Below are positions 47,227-57,694 of a DNA stretch of 64,000 bases, piece by piece. The first letter of the stretch is position 1; the number at the start of each line of letters is the position of its first letter. Origin of the DNA: Vibrio europaeus (GTDB lineage Bacteria; Pseudomonadota; Gammaproteobacteria; Enterobacterales; Vibrionaceae). The notes below the pieces were generated by a model, which was not told the origin of the DNA, made no database searches, and worked only from the letters and a program-made list of their open reading frames with translations. The stretch is taken from contig NZ_LUAX01000003.1 in NCBI RefSeq assembly GCF_001695575.1, positions 124,001 through 188,000 on the forward strand, written 5' to 3'. A program made the position numbers and the translations under genes.

Positions 47227-47240
47227 TTATGAGGCTTTAT
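47213..47240 (+). terminator. Hairpin overlapping the plsY stop codon
   Basis: ATAAAGCCTCATA / TATGAGGCTTTAT, a 13-bp stem with a 2-nt centre that contains the TAG stop. The T-run is short, so it is a weak terminator or a 3'-end stabiliser. Confidence 0.65.
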
Positions 47241-47258
47241 AGAGGTTTTCTAGTCTAA

Positions 47259-48074
47259 TTAAGAGTATACGCGCTCTAAAAAGCTCTTCAGCATCTCAGT
47301 AACAAAATCCGCTTGCTCTAGATTAGAGATATGACCCGCTTTCGGAATCTGAATGAGTTCTGAACCTGAAATGGTATCGTGCATCAGGTATGACTCTAAA
47401 ACCGGACGTGGCTTATCTTCTTGGCCTACCGCAATCAAAACCGGTAGAGCGAATTTTTCGATCTCTTCAATTTGGTCGCGACGACCAAATACCATGCGCC
47501 CTACACGAGCAACTTCAACCGCTCTATCACCTTTTAAGCTGCGCAAAGATTCAGTGAATCTCTCGACCAATTCAGGGTTATCTTGCTGTGCGTTATTGGC
47601 AAAAAACAGTGGCGTCACTGCTTCAACCAATGGTTCTGGCACCGCTTGTAACTGACTAATGGTATCGAGCATACCGAAGTATTTGGCATGGGTAACTTCA
47701 GGCTCAAGACCAACAAAAGTATCCATCAATACTAGCGACTGAACTCGTTGTGGTACTAGGCTAACCACTTCAGTACCCCACATGCCACCCACCGACAGGC
47801 CAACGATGGAGAAGGTTTCGATATCAAGATGATCCATCAAAGCCACAATTTGTTTAGCGTAATCCGTTAAAGAACGCGTCGACTCTGGTGCAAAGTCTGA
47901 TTGACCATGCGCCCAGAGATCGGGAACGATACAGCGGTAATCTTGGCTCAATGCAGCGATTTGTGGCGCCCACATCTCGCTATCCCAAAGGTAACTGTGG
48001 CCGAGAACAATCACTGGGCCTTGACCAATATCTTGGTACGCCATTTCACGCCCGTCGATCGCAAACTTATTCAT
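47259..48074 (-). CDS. Alpha/beta-fold hydrolase of unknown substrate
   Basis: 271 aa. The nucleophile elbow is GLSVGG (Ser94), with an oxyanion HG-type segment LGHSYLWDSEMW, an Asp in the region VLIAVGQEDKPRP, and the catalytic His in KAGHISNLEQ. It resembles 3-oxoadipate enol-lactonase-like hydrolases, but nothing nearby belongs to that pathway, so the name should not be taken as function. It is soluble, with no signal peptide. Monocistronic between plsY and tsaD; the location is conserved in vibrios. Confidence 0.85.
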   Translation of the reverse strand: MNKFAIDGREMAYQDIGQGPVIVLGHSYLWDSEMWAPQIAALSQDYRCIVPDLWAHGQSDFAPESTRSLTDYAKQIVALMDHLDIETFSIVGLSVGGMWGTEVVSLVPQRVQSLVLMDTFVGLEPEVTHAKYFGMLDTISQLQAVPEPLVEAVTPLFFANNAQQDNPELVERFTESLRSLKGDRAVEVARVGRMVFGRRDQIEEIEKFALPVLIAVGQEDKPRPVLESYLMHDTISGSELIQIPKAGHISNLEQADFVTEMLKSFLERVYS

Positions 48075-48149
48075 CTCAATTTATCCATTTGTTTTATAAA
48101 GACCAAAGCGTAGCACTTTTTGCATCGTTAACAGCTCGGAGCTTAGATA

Positions 48150-48175
48150 CAAAAAAGTCGCCTTGCTAGGCGACT
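48150..48175 (-). terminator. Intrinsic terminator of tsaD
   Basis: On the minus strand AGTCGCC / GGCGACT is followed by six T. The tail TTTTTTGTATCTAA is repeated at a second, partly cut terminator at 63982-64000. Confidence 0.85.
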
Positions 48176-48181
48176 CTTCAT

Positions 48182-49201
48182 TTATTTGGCAATTGGCTCT
48201 AGTTGATCGATAGGCCAACGTGGTGTCGCTTGTACCGAAAGATCGGCCACTTCACCATTTTTCAGTCGCTGCATACCCGCATACGCGATCATTGCCCCAT
48301 TGTCTGTACAGAATTCCGTGCGTGGGTAGTAGACTTCACCACCGATTTTCTTTGCTAGTTGCTCAAGGTCAGCGCGCAGACGACGGTTGGCGCTCACTCC
48401 CCCAGCAATCACGATACGCTTAAAACCTGTTTGCTCAAGCGCTCGCTTACATTTGATCGTTAGAGTTGCACATACAGCTTCTTCAAACGCCAACGCGATA
48501 TCGGCGCGGGTCTGCTCATCATCACCATTGGCGGCAATCGTATTGGCAGTAAACGTCTTTAGGCCCGAGAAACTCATATCAAGTCCCGGTCGATCCGTCA
48601 TAGGACGTGGGAACTTAAAGCGGCCAGGCGTGCCTTTTTCCGCTAGTTTAGACAGCAAAGGGCCGCCCGGGTAATCTAAGCCCATTAGCTTAGCCGTTTT
48701 ATCAAATGCTTCACCAGCCGCGTCATCGATAGACTCGCCAAGGATCTTGTATTCACCAATCCCTTTCACTTCAACCATCATCGAGTGGCCACCAGAAACC
48801 AATACCGCAACAAACGGGAAAGGTGGTGGATTGTCTTCAAGCATTGGTGCTAATAAATGCCCTTCCATATGATGAACAGGTACAGCAGGGACACCCCAAG
48901 CATAAGCAATACTACGACCTATGGTGGCACCAACCAACAAGGCTCCCACAAGACCCGGGCCCGCGGTATAAGCGACGCCATCAATATCTTTTGGTGTCAG
49001 ATTCGCTTCAGCCATTGCCGCTTTAATTAACGGAATCGTCTTTTTAACGTGATCGCGTGAAGCCAGCTCAGGCACTACACCACCATAATCAGCGTGCAGT
49101 TTTACCTGACTATATAATTGATGCGAAAGCAGTCCTTTCTCATCATCGTAAATAGCAATTCCTGTTTCATCACAAGAGGTTTCGATACCAATAATGCGCA
49201 T
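48182..49201 (-). CDS. tsaD: tRNA N6-threonylcarbamoyladenosine transferase subunit TsaD
   Basis: 339 aa. Metal ligands are His111 and His115 in [11 protein letters not shown], and the ASKHA-fold signatures [22 protein letters not shown] and [10 protein letters not shown] are intact. It transfers threonylcarbamoyl to A37 of ANN-decoding tRNAs with TsaB and TsaE. Divergent from rpsU, the usual tsaD-rpsU-dnaG-rpoD arrangement. Confidence 0.97.
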   Translation of the reverse strand: MRIIGIETSCDETGIAIYDDEKGLLSHQLYSQVKLHADYGGVVPELASRDHVKKTIPLIKAAMAEANLTPKDIDGVAYTAGPGLVGALLVGATIGRSIAYAWGVPAVPVHHMEGHLLAPMLEDNPPPFPFVAVLVSGGHSMMVEVKGIGEYKILGESIDDAAGEAFDKTAKLMGLDYPGGPLLSKLAEKGTPGRFKFPRPMTDRPGLDMSFSGLKTFTANTIAANGDDEQTRADIALAFEEAVCATLTIKCKRALEQTGFKRIVIAGGVSANRRLRADLEQLAKKIGGEVYYPRTEFCTDNGAMIAYAGMQRLKNGEVADLSVQATPRWPIDQLEPIAK

Positions 49202-49430
49202 GGTTTACCTTGGATGTCTCTGTCTAGTATTCAAAATTGGCGCAATCTTACCGCGCCTTCGCTTCTCAAACAAATTTTGTGCAAACTCTACCCAACAAAA
49301 TACTTTACAAAGCCAGTGTGATCAGATTAAAATTCCGCACCATTTTTGATCAAGCTGATTGTAGACCTAGCGACTAAGCTAAGTACTGTGAAGTCAGCAT
49401 TAACGAATTAACCCCTGAGGTGAAAGGCAT

Positions 49431-49646
49431 ATGCCAGTAGTTAAAGTACGTGAAAACGAACCGTTCGACGTTGCTCTACGTCGTTTCAAACGCTCTTGCG
49501 AAAAAGCAGGTATCCTTTCTGAAGTGCGTCGTCGTGAGCACTACGAAAAACCAACTACAGTTCGCAAACGCGCTAAAGCAGCAGCTCAAAAGCGTCACGC
49601 TAAGAAGCTAGCTCGCGAAAACGCTCGTCGCGTTCGCCTGTACTAA
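49431..49646 (+). CDS. rpsU: 30S ribosomal protein S21
   Basis: 71 aa, very basic, with the universal [21 protein letters not shown] start and [20 protein letters not shown] precedes the start. It is the first gene of the macromolecular synthesis operon rpsU-yqeY-dnaG-rpoD. Confidence 0.98.
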
Positions 49647-49672
49647 TAACTAAGTCCTAAAGGATTGTAGTT

Positions 49673-50116
49673 ATGGCTCTGATTGACAAACTCAAAGAAG
49701 AGCAAAAATTAGCGATGAAAGCCAAGGACAAAATGCGCCTTGGCACTATTCGTTTAGCTCTGTCAGCAATTAAGCAACGTGAAGTCGACGAACGGATCAC
49801 TCTGGGCGACGATGACATTCTTGCTGTGTTGACCAAAATGGTTAAACAACGTCGCGACTCTGTGGCTCAATTTGAATCAGCAGGTCGTCAAGATCTTGCA
49901 GATGCTGAGAAGGCTGAGATCACTGTACTTGAGGACTTTATGCCTCAACCGCTTACTGACGAAGAAGTCGCTGCGCTAATTGATAGTGCAATTGCTGATT
50001 CTGGTGCTGCGGGCATGCAAGACATGGGTAAAGTGATGGGCGTTCTTAAGCCTCAAATTCAAGGGCGCGCAGATATGGGTAAAGTTAGCGGTTTAGTTCG
50101 CTCTAAACTGGCTTAA
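49673..50116 (+). CDS. yqeY: GatB/YqeY-domain protein
   Basis: 147 aa, all-helical YqeY family (LIDKLKEEQKLAMKAKDKMRLGTIRLALSAIKQREVDER; C-terminal GKVMGVLKPQIQGRADMGKVSGLV). The C-terminal part resembles the tRNA-binding tail of the GatB amidotransferase subunit. The specific role is unknown. It is inserted between rpsU and dnaG, an arrangement seen in vibrios and some other gammaproteobacteria but not in E. coli. Confidence 0.93.
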   Translation: MALIDKLKEEQKLAMKAKDKMRLGTIRLALSAIKQREVDERITLGDDDILAVLTKMVKQRRDSVAQFESAGRQDLADAEKAEITVLEDFMPQPLTDEEVAALIDSAIADSGAAGMQDMGKVMGVLKPQIQGRADMGKVSGLVRSKLA

Positions 50117-50134
50117 TAACCCAGCCCAATTGCA

Positions 50135-50175
50135 ACAAGCCGTGCTATCCTTCGGAATGCGCGGCTTGTTTGTAT
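50135..50175 (+). terminator. Internal terminator of the macromolecular synthesis operon
   Basis: ACAAGCCGTGC / GCGCGGCTTGT (one G-T pair) with a TTCG-containing loop and a T-rich tail. It lies between yqeY and dnaG, corresponding in position to the E. coli T1 terminator that lowers dnaG expression relative to rpsU. Confidence 0.78.
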
Positions 50176-50214
50176 CTACCCTTTCTTATTGTTAGTGCAT
50201 TTTTCTAAGGTTTT

Positions 50215-51972
50215 ATGGCAGGACACATCCCTCGAAGTTTCATTGATGATCTCCTTGCTCGACTTGATATTGTCGACATTATTGACGCTCGCGTAAAACT
50301 TAAGAAAAAAGGCAAAAACTACGGCGCTTGTTGCCCATTCCATAACGAAAAGACCCCATCATTTAGCGTTTCTCAAGAGAAGCAGTTCTATCACTGTTTT
50401 GGTTGTGGCGTACACGGCAATGCCATCGACTTTATGATGGAATATGAACGTCTCGATTTTGTTGAAGCGATTGAAGAATTGGCTTCTTACCTCGGCTTAG
50501 AAGTTCCGCGAGAGCAACGCCAAGGTGGCAGTTTTCAATCCAACCAACCCAAAGCCAACTCTGAGCAGAAACGTAATCTGTATGACTTAATGGGCAGCAT
50601 TGGTCAGTTCTACCGTGACCAACTTAAGCAGCCTAAAAGCAAAGTCGCGATTGATTACCTCAAAGAGCGTGGCTTATCCGGCCAAATCGTACAGAAGTTT
50701 GGTATTGGCTATGTAGCCGATGAATGGGATCTTGTACGCAAGAATTTTGGTCAAACACCGCAAACGCAAGAGATGTTAGTCTCTGGCGGTATGCTGATTG
50801 AGAATGACAAAGGTAACCGCTACGACCGTTTCCGCGGTCGTGTGATGTTCCCGATTCGTGACCGCCGTGGCCGTGTGATTGGTTTTGGTGGACGAGTCAT
50901 CGGTGATGGCACACCGAAATACCTTAACTCACCTGAAACACCTATTTTCCACAAAGGTAAAGAGCTCTACGGCCTTTATGAGGTGATGCAAGCCTATCGC
51001 GAGCCAGCGCAAGTCCTCGTTGTAGAAGGCTACATGGACGTGGTTGCTCTGGCGCAATATGGGGTCGATTATTCAGTTGCCTCACTGGGTACTTCAACTA
51101 CAGGTGATCATATTCAGCTGTTGTTCCGTCAGACCAATACCGTGGTATGTTGCTACGATGGTGACCGAGCAGGTAAAGAAGCCGCATGGCGCGCACTAGA
51201 AAACGCGCTGCAATACCTCAAAACCGGCAATACGCTTAAGTTTTTGTTTTTGCCCGATGGCGAAGACCCAGACAGCTATGTCCGTAAGTACGGTAAAGAG
51301 GCGTTTGAACAACAAATAGAACAAGCAACGCCGCTTTCGAGCTACTTGTTCGACAACTTAATTGAAATCCATAGCTTGAACCTTGGTAGCAATGAAGGTA
51401 AATCCGCACTTCGAGCCCATGCCAGTGCATTGATTGATAAAATTCCTGATCCTTACTTCCAAGAACTGCTAGAAAAGTTATTGGATGAGCGTACTGGCTT
51501 TGACAATCGCCTACGTCAAACACGTAAGAAAACCAGCGAAACTCGACCTCAACCGCATAAAGAGATCAAACGTACGCCTATGCGCGAAGTGATCGCTTTG
51601 CTTATTCAAAATCCGAGCTATGCTGAAATGGTACCGGACCTCTCTACTGTGAGAGAGTTAACAGTACCAGGACTAAGTTTATTTGTTGAGGTGCTTGATT
51701 ATTGTCATCAGCATCCCAATATCACTACGGGTCAGTTATTAGAACGCTGGCGAAATAGTAGCCATGAGGCACTTTTATCTCGTCTCGCTGGGTGGGAGAT
51801 CCCCCTCGACGAAGATAATCAACAAGATATATTTTTAGATTCATTGGACAAGATTCTTGCCCAATGCGTCGAAAAGCAAATTGAAAACCTGCAGGCCAGA
51901 GAAAGAAGTGTCGGTTTATCAACCGAAGAAAGAAGGGAGCTACTAGCTTTGATGCTAGATTTAAAAGCGTAA
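50215..51972 (+). CDS. dnaG: DNA primase DnaG
   Basis: 585 aa. The zinc-binding domain is CCPFHNEKTPSFSVSQEKQFYHCFGCG (Cys, His, Cys, Cys), followed by the RNA polymerase core YLKERGLSG, TOPRIM motif VVEGYMDVVALAQYG and CCYDGDRAG, and the C-terminal DnaB-binding helical domain. It makes RNA primers for DNA replication. Between an internal terminator and rpoD. Confidence 0.98.
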   Translation: MAGHIPRSFIDDLLARLDIVDIIDARVKLKKKGKNYGACCPFHNEKTPSFSVSQEKQFYHCFGCGVHGNAIDFMMEYERLDFVEAIEELASYLGLEVPREQRQGGSFQSNQPKANSEQKRNLYDLMGSIGQFYRDQLKQPKSKVAIDYLKERGLSGQIVQKFGIGYVADEWDLVRKNFGQTPQTQEMLVSGGMLIENDKGNRYDRFRGRVMFPIRDRRGRVIGFGGRVIGDGTPKYLNSPETPIFHKGKELYGLYEVMQAYREPAQVLVVEGYMDVVALAQYGVDYSVASLGTSTTGDHIQLLFRQTNTVVCCYDGDRAGKEAAWRALENALQYLKTGNTLKFLFLPDGEDPDSYVRKYGKEAFEQQIEQATPLSSYLFDNLIEIHSLNLGSNEGKSALRAHASALIDKIPDPYFQELLEKLLDERTGFDNRLRQTRKKTSETRPQPHKEIKRTPMREVIALLIQNPSYAEMVPDLSTVRELTVPGLSLFVEVLDYCHQHPNITTGQLLERWRNSSHEALLSRLAGWEIPLDEDNQQDIFLDSLDKILAQCVEKQIENLQARERSVGLSTEERRELLALMLDLKA

Positions 51973-52070
51973 CCCTGTTCGAATAGTCAGCAATAAATAA
52001 ATTTGTTAAGATGTGTGGTTTGCAACTCGCATACTAATTCCTTCACCAGATACTAAGTTGGATACCGTCT

Positions 52071-53927
52071 ATGGATCAAAATCCGCAGTCACAGCTAAAA
52101 CAACTTGTCATTAAAGGCAAGGAACAAGGCTATCTGACGTACGCAGAAGTAAACGACCACCTACCGGCAGAAATTGTCGATTCAGAGCAGGTCGAAGATA
52201 TCATTCAGATGATTAACGACATGGGCATTCGAGTAGTAGAAACTGCTCCTGATGCTGATGATCTTGCACTGAATGATGACGATACAATTACCGATGAAGA
52301 TGCAGCCGAAGCTGCTGCTGCTGCGCTTTCAAGCGTAGAGAACGAAATCGGCCGCACCACTGACCCAGTACGTATGTACATGCGTGAAATGGGTACCGTT
52401 GAGCTATTGACTCGTGAAGGCGAGATCGATATTGCGAAACGCATTGAAGATGGTATCAACCAAGTTCAAAACTCAGTGGCGGAGTATCCAGGTACTATCC
52501 CATACATTCTTGAGCAATTTGACAAGGTTCAAGCTGAAGAGCTACGTCTAACTGACCTGATTACAGGCTTTGTAGACCCAGATGCTGATGAAACTGCTGC
52601 ACCAACAGCAACACACATTGGCTCTGAGCTTGCTGAATCAGACCTTGAAGATGAAGACGCTGAAGAAGAAGAGAAAGAAGAGTCTGAAGACGATGAAGAG
52701 GAAGAGGAAGATACAGGTATCGATCCTGAGCTTGCTCTAGAGAAGTTCACAGCTTTACGTAACACTTTCCAGAACTTCCAACTGGCTTGTAATGAGTATG
52801 GTAGCGAAAGCCCGAAAGCGACGCTTGCTCATGAAATGGTTATTGATGTTTTCAAAGAATTCCGTCTAACGCCTAAACAGTTCGACTACCTAGTTGAAGA
52901 GCTACGTACTTCTATGGAACGTGTACGTACTCAAGAACGCTTAATTATGAAAGCGTCTGTTGAGTACGGCAAGATGCCTAAGAAGTCGTTTATCACGCTA
53001 TTCACAGGTAATGAGTCAAGCGGAGCATGGCTAGACGAAATTCTATCTTCTGATAAGCCATACGCTGAGAAGATTCGTCGCAGTGAAGACGATATCCGCC
53101 GTTCTATCATGAAACTGAAAGTGATCGAAGAAGAGACATCACTGACGGTACAGAACATTAAAGACATCAGCCGTCGTATGTCTATCGGTGAAGCGAAAGC
53201 TCGCCGTGCGAAGAAAGAGATGGTTGAGGCGAACTTACGTCTAGTAATCTCTATCGCGAAGAAATACACCAACCGTGGCCTACAGTTCTTGGATCTGATC
53301 CAAGAAGGTAACATCGGTCTGATGAAAGCGGTAGATAAGTTCGAATACCGTCGTGGTTACAAGTTCTCGACTTACGCGACATGGTGGATCCGTCAGGCAA
53401 TCACTCGTTCAATCGCAGACCAAGCTCGTACAATTCGTATCCCGGTACACATGATCGAAACGATCAACAAGCTTAACCGTATCTCTCGTCAAATGCTGCA
53501 AGAGATGGGTCGTGAGCCGCTACCGGAAGAGTTGGCTGAACGCATGCAAATGCCGGAAGACAAAATCCGTAAAGTACTGAAGATCGCTAAAGAGCCAATC
53601 TCGATGGAGACACCAATTGGTGATGATGAAGATTCGCACCTAGGTGATTTCATTGAAGATACGACTCTTGAGCTACCACTAGACTCTGCAACTGCAGGCA
53701 GCCTAAAAGTAGCAACCAAAGACGTTCTAGCAGGGCTTACTCCGCGTGAAGCGAAAGTACTTCGTATGCGTTTTGGTATTGATATGAACACTGACCACAC
53801 TCTAGAAGAGGTCGGTAAGCAGTTTGACGTAACACGTGAACGTATCCGTCAGATCGAAGCCAAAGCTCTACGTAAACTTCGTCACCCTAGCCGTTCAGAA
53901 ACTCTGCGAAGCTTCCTAGACGAGTAA
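52071..53927 (+). CDS. rpoD: RNA polymerase sigma-70 factor RpoD
   Basis: 618 aa. Region 1.1 at the N-terminus, region 1.2 ([21 protein letters not shown]), a long acidic non-conserved region with runs of Glu/Asp (about 195-230), regions 2-3 ([44 protein letters not shown]) and 4.2 ([33 protein letters not shown]). It is the housekeeping sigma factor. Last gene of the operon, followed by a strong terminator. Confidence 0.98.
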   Translation: MDQNPQSQLKQLVIKGKEQGYLTYAEVNDHLPAEIVDSEQVEDIIQMINDMGIRVVETAPDADDLALNDDDTITDEDAAEAAAAALSSVENEIGRTTDPVRMYMREMGTVELLTREGEIDIAKRIEDGINQVQNSVAEYPGTIPYILEQFDKVQAEELRLTDLITGFVDPDADETAAPTATHIGSELAESDLEDEDAEEEEKEESEDDEEEEEDTGIDPELALEKFTALRNTFQNFQLACNEYGSESPKATLAHEMVIDVFKEFRLTPKQFDYLVEELRTSMERVRTQERLIMKASVEYGKMPKKSFITLFTGNESSGAWLDEILSSDKPYAEKIRRSEDDIRRSIMKLKVIEEETSLTVQNIKDISRRMSIGEAKARRAKKEMVEANLRLVISIAKKYTNRGLQFLDLIQEGNIGLMKAVDKFEYRRGYKFSTYATWWIRQAITRSIADQARTIRIPVHMIETINKLNRISRQMLQEMGREPLPEELAERMQMPEDKIRKVLKIAKEPISMETPIGDDEDSHLGDFIEDTTLELPLDSATAGSLKVATKDVLAGLTPREAKVLRMRFGIDMNTDHTLEEVGKQFDVTRERIRQIEAKALRKLRHPSRSETLRSFLDE

Positions 53928-53953
53928 ACTCTTCAGCTTTGCTAAGATTGATG

Positions 53954-53981
53954 AAAAGGTGAGCACTAGCTCACCTTTTTT
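53954..53981 (+). terminator. Intrinsic terminator of rpoD
   Basis: AAAAGGTGAGC / GCTCACCTTTT with a 4-nt loop and T-run. Confidence 0.9.
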
Positions 53982-54078
53982 ATTACCTATCGATTTAAGT
54001 GGATAAAATCTAAGCGCATTTACCCTAGTTCGCGTCTAGACAGCCTGATCTGCATCCCCTATAATCATTGCCCTACAT

Positions 54079-54154
54079 GGCCCCTTAGCTCAGTGGTTAG
54101 AGCAGTCGACTCATAATCGATTGGTCCGCAGTTCAAGTCTGCGAGGGGCCACCA
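54079..54154 (+). tRNA. ileX: tRNA-Ile (anticodon CAT, lysidine-modified type)
   Basis: 76 nt with a full cloverleaf: acceptor GGCCCCT/AGGGGCC, D arm, anticodon stem GTCGA/TCGAT around loop CTCATAA, T arm CGCAG/CTGCG and encoded CCA. The CAT anticodon could mean Met, but the sequence closely follows E. coli ileX, including GGCCCCTTAGCTCAGTGGTT, and it lies downstream of rpoD as in E. coli. Such tRNAs need TilS to change C34 to lysidine and then read AUA as isoleucine. Confidence 0.9.
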
Positions 54155-54176
54155 AATTCGTTCGGTAAAGAACAAG

Positions 54177-54212
54177 AAAGGCCTGAGAGCGATTCCGCTT
54201 CTCAGGCCTTTT
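54177..54212 (+). terminator. Intrinsic terminator of the tRNA-Ile gene
   Basis: AAAGGCCTGAGAGC / GCTTCTCAGGCCTT with one bulge and T tail, 22 nt after the CCA end. Confidence 0.85.
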
Positions 54213-54228
54213 GCTTTTTCAGCCGCTG

Positions 54229-54270
54229 TGTAGCAAATATGTAGCAGATTTTTGTCTACTACATTTGCTA
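54229..54270. repeat. Direct and inverted TGTAGCA-type repeats beside the tRNA
   Basis: TGTAGCA occurs at 54229-54235 and 54240-54246, and an inverted copy block TCTACTACATTTGCTA (54255-54270) pairs with 54231-54248 apart from a 2-nt bulge and one mismatch. It lies between the tRNA terminator and the djlA stop. It could be a djlA 3' structure, or a remnant of integrase arm sites next to a tRNA. Confidence 0.5.
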
Positions 54271-54280
54271 GCCGATGAGA

Positions 54281-55135
54281 TTAAAACCCTTTCGCTTTCT
54301 TAATCAAGTCGTAAGCGTTCTGAATCTCTTGTGCTTTCTCTTTAGCGACATTCATCATTTCAGGTGGTAAACCTTTTGCCATCAGCTTATCTGGGTGATG
54401 TTCATTCATCAGCTTACGATAGGCTCGTTTGACTGTTTTAGAATCTGCACTGCCGTCGACGCCAAGCAGCTTATAGGCATCGCTGAGTTGATCTGCGGTA
54501 GACGCTTGCTGCCAACTCCCCCCTGACTGATGAGAGTATCCACCACCCGATTGGCCACCAAATCCACCTTGTTGGAATCGGAACGCCGCTTCCTGCATAC
54601 GTAAACGTTGCTCAAGCTGCTCAGATGAGAAACCAAGCCCGCGAGCAATTTTATGCAGTACGTTACGCTCACTAGGATGAATATCACCATCGGCAAAGGC
54701 TGCAGAAATTTGTAATTCTAAGAAAAATTGCATCAGGTCAAATCGGCCACCAGATGAAATTCGCACTCTTTCTAATACCGTCTCAAGTGGGAAGTCGCTT
54801 TCTTTACCTTCTCTGAAAGCATCTTGCGCGGCTTTTCGCTGCTGACCATGCAAGTTCATACGCTCCATCATGGTGGTCGCTAGCTGAATTTCCTCTCTCG
54901 TCACTTGACCCTTAGCTTTTGCAACGTGGCCCATCACTGCAAATGCGGCTTTAAAAAACTCTTCCTGTCGCTCCGCCTGACTTGGTCCACTGCCAAAGCT
55001 AGAATTAAAGCCCGCTTGACGTAAGCGACGCGCTTTATCGAATTGGTGGCCTATAAATAAACCGAATACAGCACCAAATGGGCCTCCAAATAGGAAACCA
55101 AAGAATGTGCCGAGAATTTTGCCAAAAATATGCAT
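54281..55135 (-). CDS. djlA: Co-chaperone DjlA
   Basis: 284 aa. An N-terminal glycine-rich membrane anchor (KILGTFFGFLFGGPFGAVFGLF) is followed by a TerB-like domain (FFKAAFAVMGHVAKAKGQVTREEIQ), a Gly/Gln-rich linker, and a C-terminal J domain (AYKLLGVDGSADSKTVKRAYRKLMNEHHPDKL, with HPD). It stimulates DnaK at the inner membrane. It is divergent from lptD, as in E. coli. Confidence 0.95.
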   Translation of the reverse strand: MHIFGKILGTFFGFLFGGPFGAVFGLFIGHQFDKARRLRQAGFNSSFGSGPSQAERQEEFFKAAFAVMGHVAKAKGQVTREEIQLATTMMERMNLHGQQRKAAQDAFREGKESDFPLETVLERVRISSGGRFDLMQFFLELQISAAFADGDIHPSERNVLHKIARGLGFSSEQLEQRLRMQEAAFRFQQGGFGGQSGGGYSHQSGGSWQQASTADQLSDAYKLLGVDGSADSKTVKRAYRKLMNEHHPDKLMAKGLPPEMMNVAKEKAQEIQNAYDLIKKAKGF

Positions 55136-55282
55136 TATGTGCTCTCAATCTCTGAATTTTTTCTTCGCGTCGCGGTCTGATAGTGCCGTAAGCTGTAAAT
55201 TACTTTATTATAAGGGCCGATTTATTTTACATTCGGTCCCTATTCACCGGATATATCAAGTTCAACAGGATAGTAAAACTCG

Positions 55283-57640
55283 ATGTTACGTTTTCCCCGC
55301 ACCTTGCTAGCCGCTTCAATCACTGCTGCTTTCGTAGTGCCTCAGACTCAAGCAGAAACTATGTCAGACGATAGTGTGCAGGAATTGCCCACTATAGATC
55401 AATGTCTGATCAATGAACCTGAAGCAGAAAATCCAAATCAACTGCCTGTTAACGTTGAAGCAGACAGCTTAGAAGCCATTAACGGCGACAAAGCGACCTA
55501 TCGCGGCAATGTGGTTGTCGTTCAAGGCAAAAAACGTATGTTGGCTGATAACGTCACCATGCATCAACAAGAAAACATTGTTGTCGCAGAAGGGAACGTA
55601 ACCTTTAGTGATGGTGAAGTTAAAACCATCTCAGAGAAAGCCACCAATAACCTCAACACCGAAGAAGTCACACTAGAAAATACCAACTATAAGTTCCTGT
55701 GTGAACCGGGACGCGGTGAAGCGGTATACGTTGCGAAAACGGGCAAAGCGGTCTACGAGATTGAAGATGGTACCATCACCTCTTGTCCTGAAGGGGATAG
55801 CTCATGGCGGATGCGTGCAACGAGCATCGACATTGACCAAAATGAAGAGCAAGCGATTTTCTACAATCCGAGATTTGAGATTGTTAATGTTCCTGTGTTC
55901 TATCTACCCTTCTTAACCGTGCCGATTGGTGATACGCGTAAAACGGGCTTCCTTTATCCTAAAGTATCCTACGGCTCAAAAGACGGCTTTGAGATGGAGG
56001 TGCCGGTCTACTGGAACCTAGCGCCCAACTACGATTTAAAAACCACCTTTAAACACATGCAAAATCGCGGTAACCAACTAGATAGTGAGTTCCGCTATTT
56101 ATCTGACTTGGGCTACAGCACGATTAAGTCGGAATACCTGGTTGATGATAAGAAAAAACCAGAACTAGGCGACCGCTGGGGCTTTCAATGGCAACACTCA
56201 GGCATTTTCCAACAAAGCTGGAAGTTTGAAGTTGACTACTCAAAAGTCAGTGATATCAGCTACTTTGCTGATATGGACTCTAGCATAGGTAAGCAAGAAG
56301 ATGGCCAACTTATCCAAGAAGGTCGTGCATCTTACCGTTCAGAAAACTGGGATGCATCGCTATTGGCACGAGACTTTCAAGCGCTAACACCGGGCGCTAC
56401 GCCTTATCGCTTGTTACCTCAACTGAGCTTTAATTACTATGCACCGGAACTAATGCGTTATTTAGACTTCGATATGATCAGTCATATTTCACGCTTTGAT
56501 ACTGATGCCAAGGGTCAACCTTCCGCAACTCGTGTGCATGTTGAACCTGGCTTAACCATTCCTGTCGGAACAACTTGGGGCACGTGGACGACAGAGGCTC
56601 GCCTGTTAGGAACATACTACCAGCAAGATTTGGAAGGCGTGGATACAAGCAAAGGAAACAAACAAACAAACCCTTACTATGGTTTGGAAGAGACTGTTTC
56701 TCGGGTTATTCCAGAGTTTCGCTCCCACGCTGGTCTAGTCCTAGAACGCGATACAGTTGTATTTGATAGCTATACACAAACTTTAGAACCGCAAGTTCAG
56801 TACCTCTATGTACCAGACAAGGATCAGAGTGCTATCGGTAAGTACGATACCACCTTGCTACAGACCGATTACTATGGATTATTCCGTAGCCGAAAGTTTA
56901 GTGGTATTGATGAAATTGCCGCTGCTAACCAGTTTAGTTATGGCGCTTCGACACGCTTCTTTGATGACGCCTATAAAGAGCGCCTTAATATCTCCTTTGG
57001 TCAGATTTTCTATTTAGATAAAGATACTAAAAACCAGTCATTGAATGGCACTGCCAACACATCTCCATCTAATTATTCTGCATGGGCTATTGAGATGGAT
57101 TTTAACTATGACGACTATCTATTTTATCATGGTGGTGTTCAATACGATATTGACTCTAGTGAGCTTCAACTCGGTAATAGTACTCTTGAATATCGCTTTA
57201 GTGGAGGTTACATCCAAGGTAATTACCGCTATGTTAGTAAAGAATATATTGGCAGTACATTAGAATACGACCAAAGCTACCTTGCCTCTCTCACCAAAGA
57301 TGGGATTTCGCAAGCAGGTATCTTAGCCGGGTACCAATTCACTCGTAAATGGCATGCTAGCGCTCAGTATTTTTATGATCTAACCACTCAGAACTCCCTT
57401 GAATGGCTAGGGCAAATTAACTATACCTCAGACTGCTGGTATATCGGTTTTACCTACAGCAATAAGCTTCAAAGTGGACTGCTATCAAATCCTCCAGAGC
57501 CGCTATATGAAAACAACTTTAGCTTAAACTTTGGTATTATTGGATTTGGCACAAGCATTGGCGCAGGTTCAGGTTTAGCTGGTCTCGATGATGCAGGTAA
57601 CTCTCTAGGCTATGGTCGCCCATTCTCTTTAAGTAACTAA
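55283..57640 (+). CDS. lptD: LPS-assembly outer membrane protein LptD
   Basis: 785 aa. A signal peptide (cleavage after about AETM or near residue 24), a periplasmic OstA jellyroll (about 50-200: [24 protein letters not shown]) and a C-terminal 26-strand-type beta-barrel. With LptE it inserts lipopolysaccharide into the outer leaflet. It has four cysteines, at about 41, 140, 168 and 718, so only one lies in the C-terminal barrel, unlike the adjacent pair of E. coli (724/725). First gene of lptD-surA-pdxA-rsmA-apaG-apaH. Confidence 0.96.
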   Translation: MLRFPRTLLAASITAAFVVPQTQAETMSDDSVQELPTIDQCLINEPEAENPNQLPVNVEADSLEAINGDKATYRGNVVVVQGKKRMLADNVTMHQQENIVVAEGNVTFSDGEVKTISEKATNNLNTEEVTLENTNYKFLCEPGRGEAVYVAKTGKAVYEIEDGTITSCPEGDSSWRMRATSIDIDQNEEQAIFYNPRFEIVNVPVFYLPFLTVPIGDTRKTGFLYPKVSYGSKDGFEMEVPVYWNLAPNYDLKTTFKHMQNRGNQLDSEFRYLSDLGYSTIKSEYLVDDKKKPELGDRWGFQWQHSGIFQQSWKFEVDYSKVSDISYFADMDSSIGKQEDGQLIQEGRASYRSENWDASLLARDFQALTPGATPYRLLPQLSFNYYAPELMRYLDFDMISHISRFDTDAKGQPSATRVHVEPGLTIPVGTTWGTWTTEARLLGTYYQQDLEGVDTSKGNKQTNPYYGLEETVSRVIPEFRSHAGLVLERDTVVFDSYTQTLEPQVQYLYVPDKDQSAIGKYDTTLLQTDYYGLFRSRKFSGIDEIAAANQFSYGASTRFFDDAYKERLNISFGQIFYLDKDTKNQSLNGTANTSPSNYSAWAIEMDFNYDDYLFYHGGVQYDIDSSELQLGNSTLEYRFSGGYIQGNYRYVSKEYIGSTLEYDQSYLASLTKDGISQAGILAGYQFTRKWHASAQYFYDLTTQNSLEWLGQINYTSDCWYIGFTYSNKLQSGLLSNPPEPLYENNFSLNFGIIGFGTSIGAGSGLAGLDDAGNSLGYGRPFSLSN

Positions 57641-57694
57641 TTGCTTAGCTCGCTGTCTAACCGTAGCGAGCTATTTATTTTTATAGGATTTTCA

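Noticed and set aside
47259..48074. Naming the alpha/beta hydrolase as 3-oxoadipate enol-lactonase (pcaD)
   Set aside because: Only the general fold and triad are supported; no beta-ketoadipate pathway genes are near.
54079..54154. Reading the CAT-anticodon tRNA as elongator or initiator tRNA-Met
   Set aside because: The body sequence and the rpoD-proximal location match the ileX type of tRNA-Ile rather than metT or metZ.
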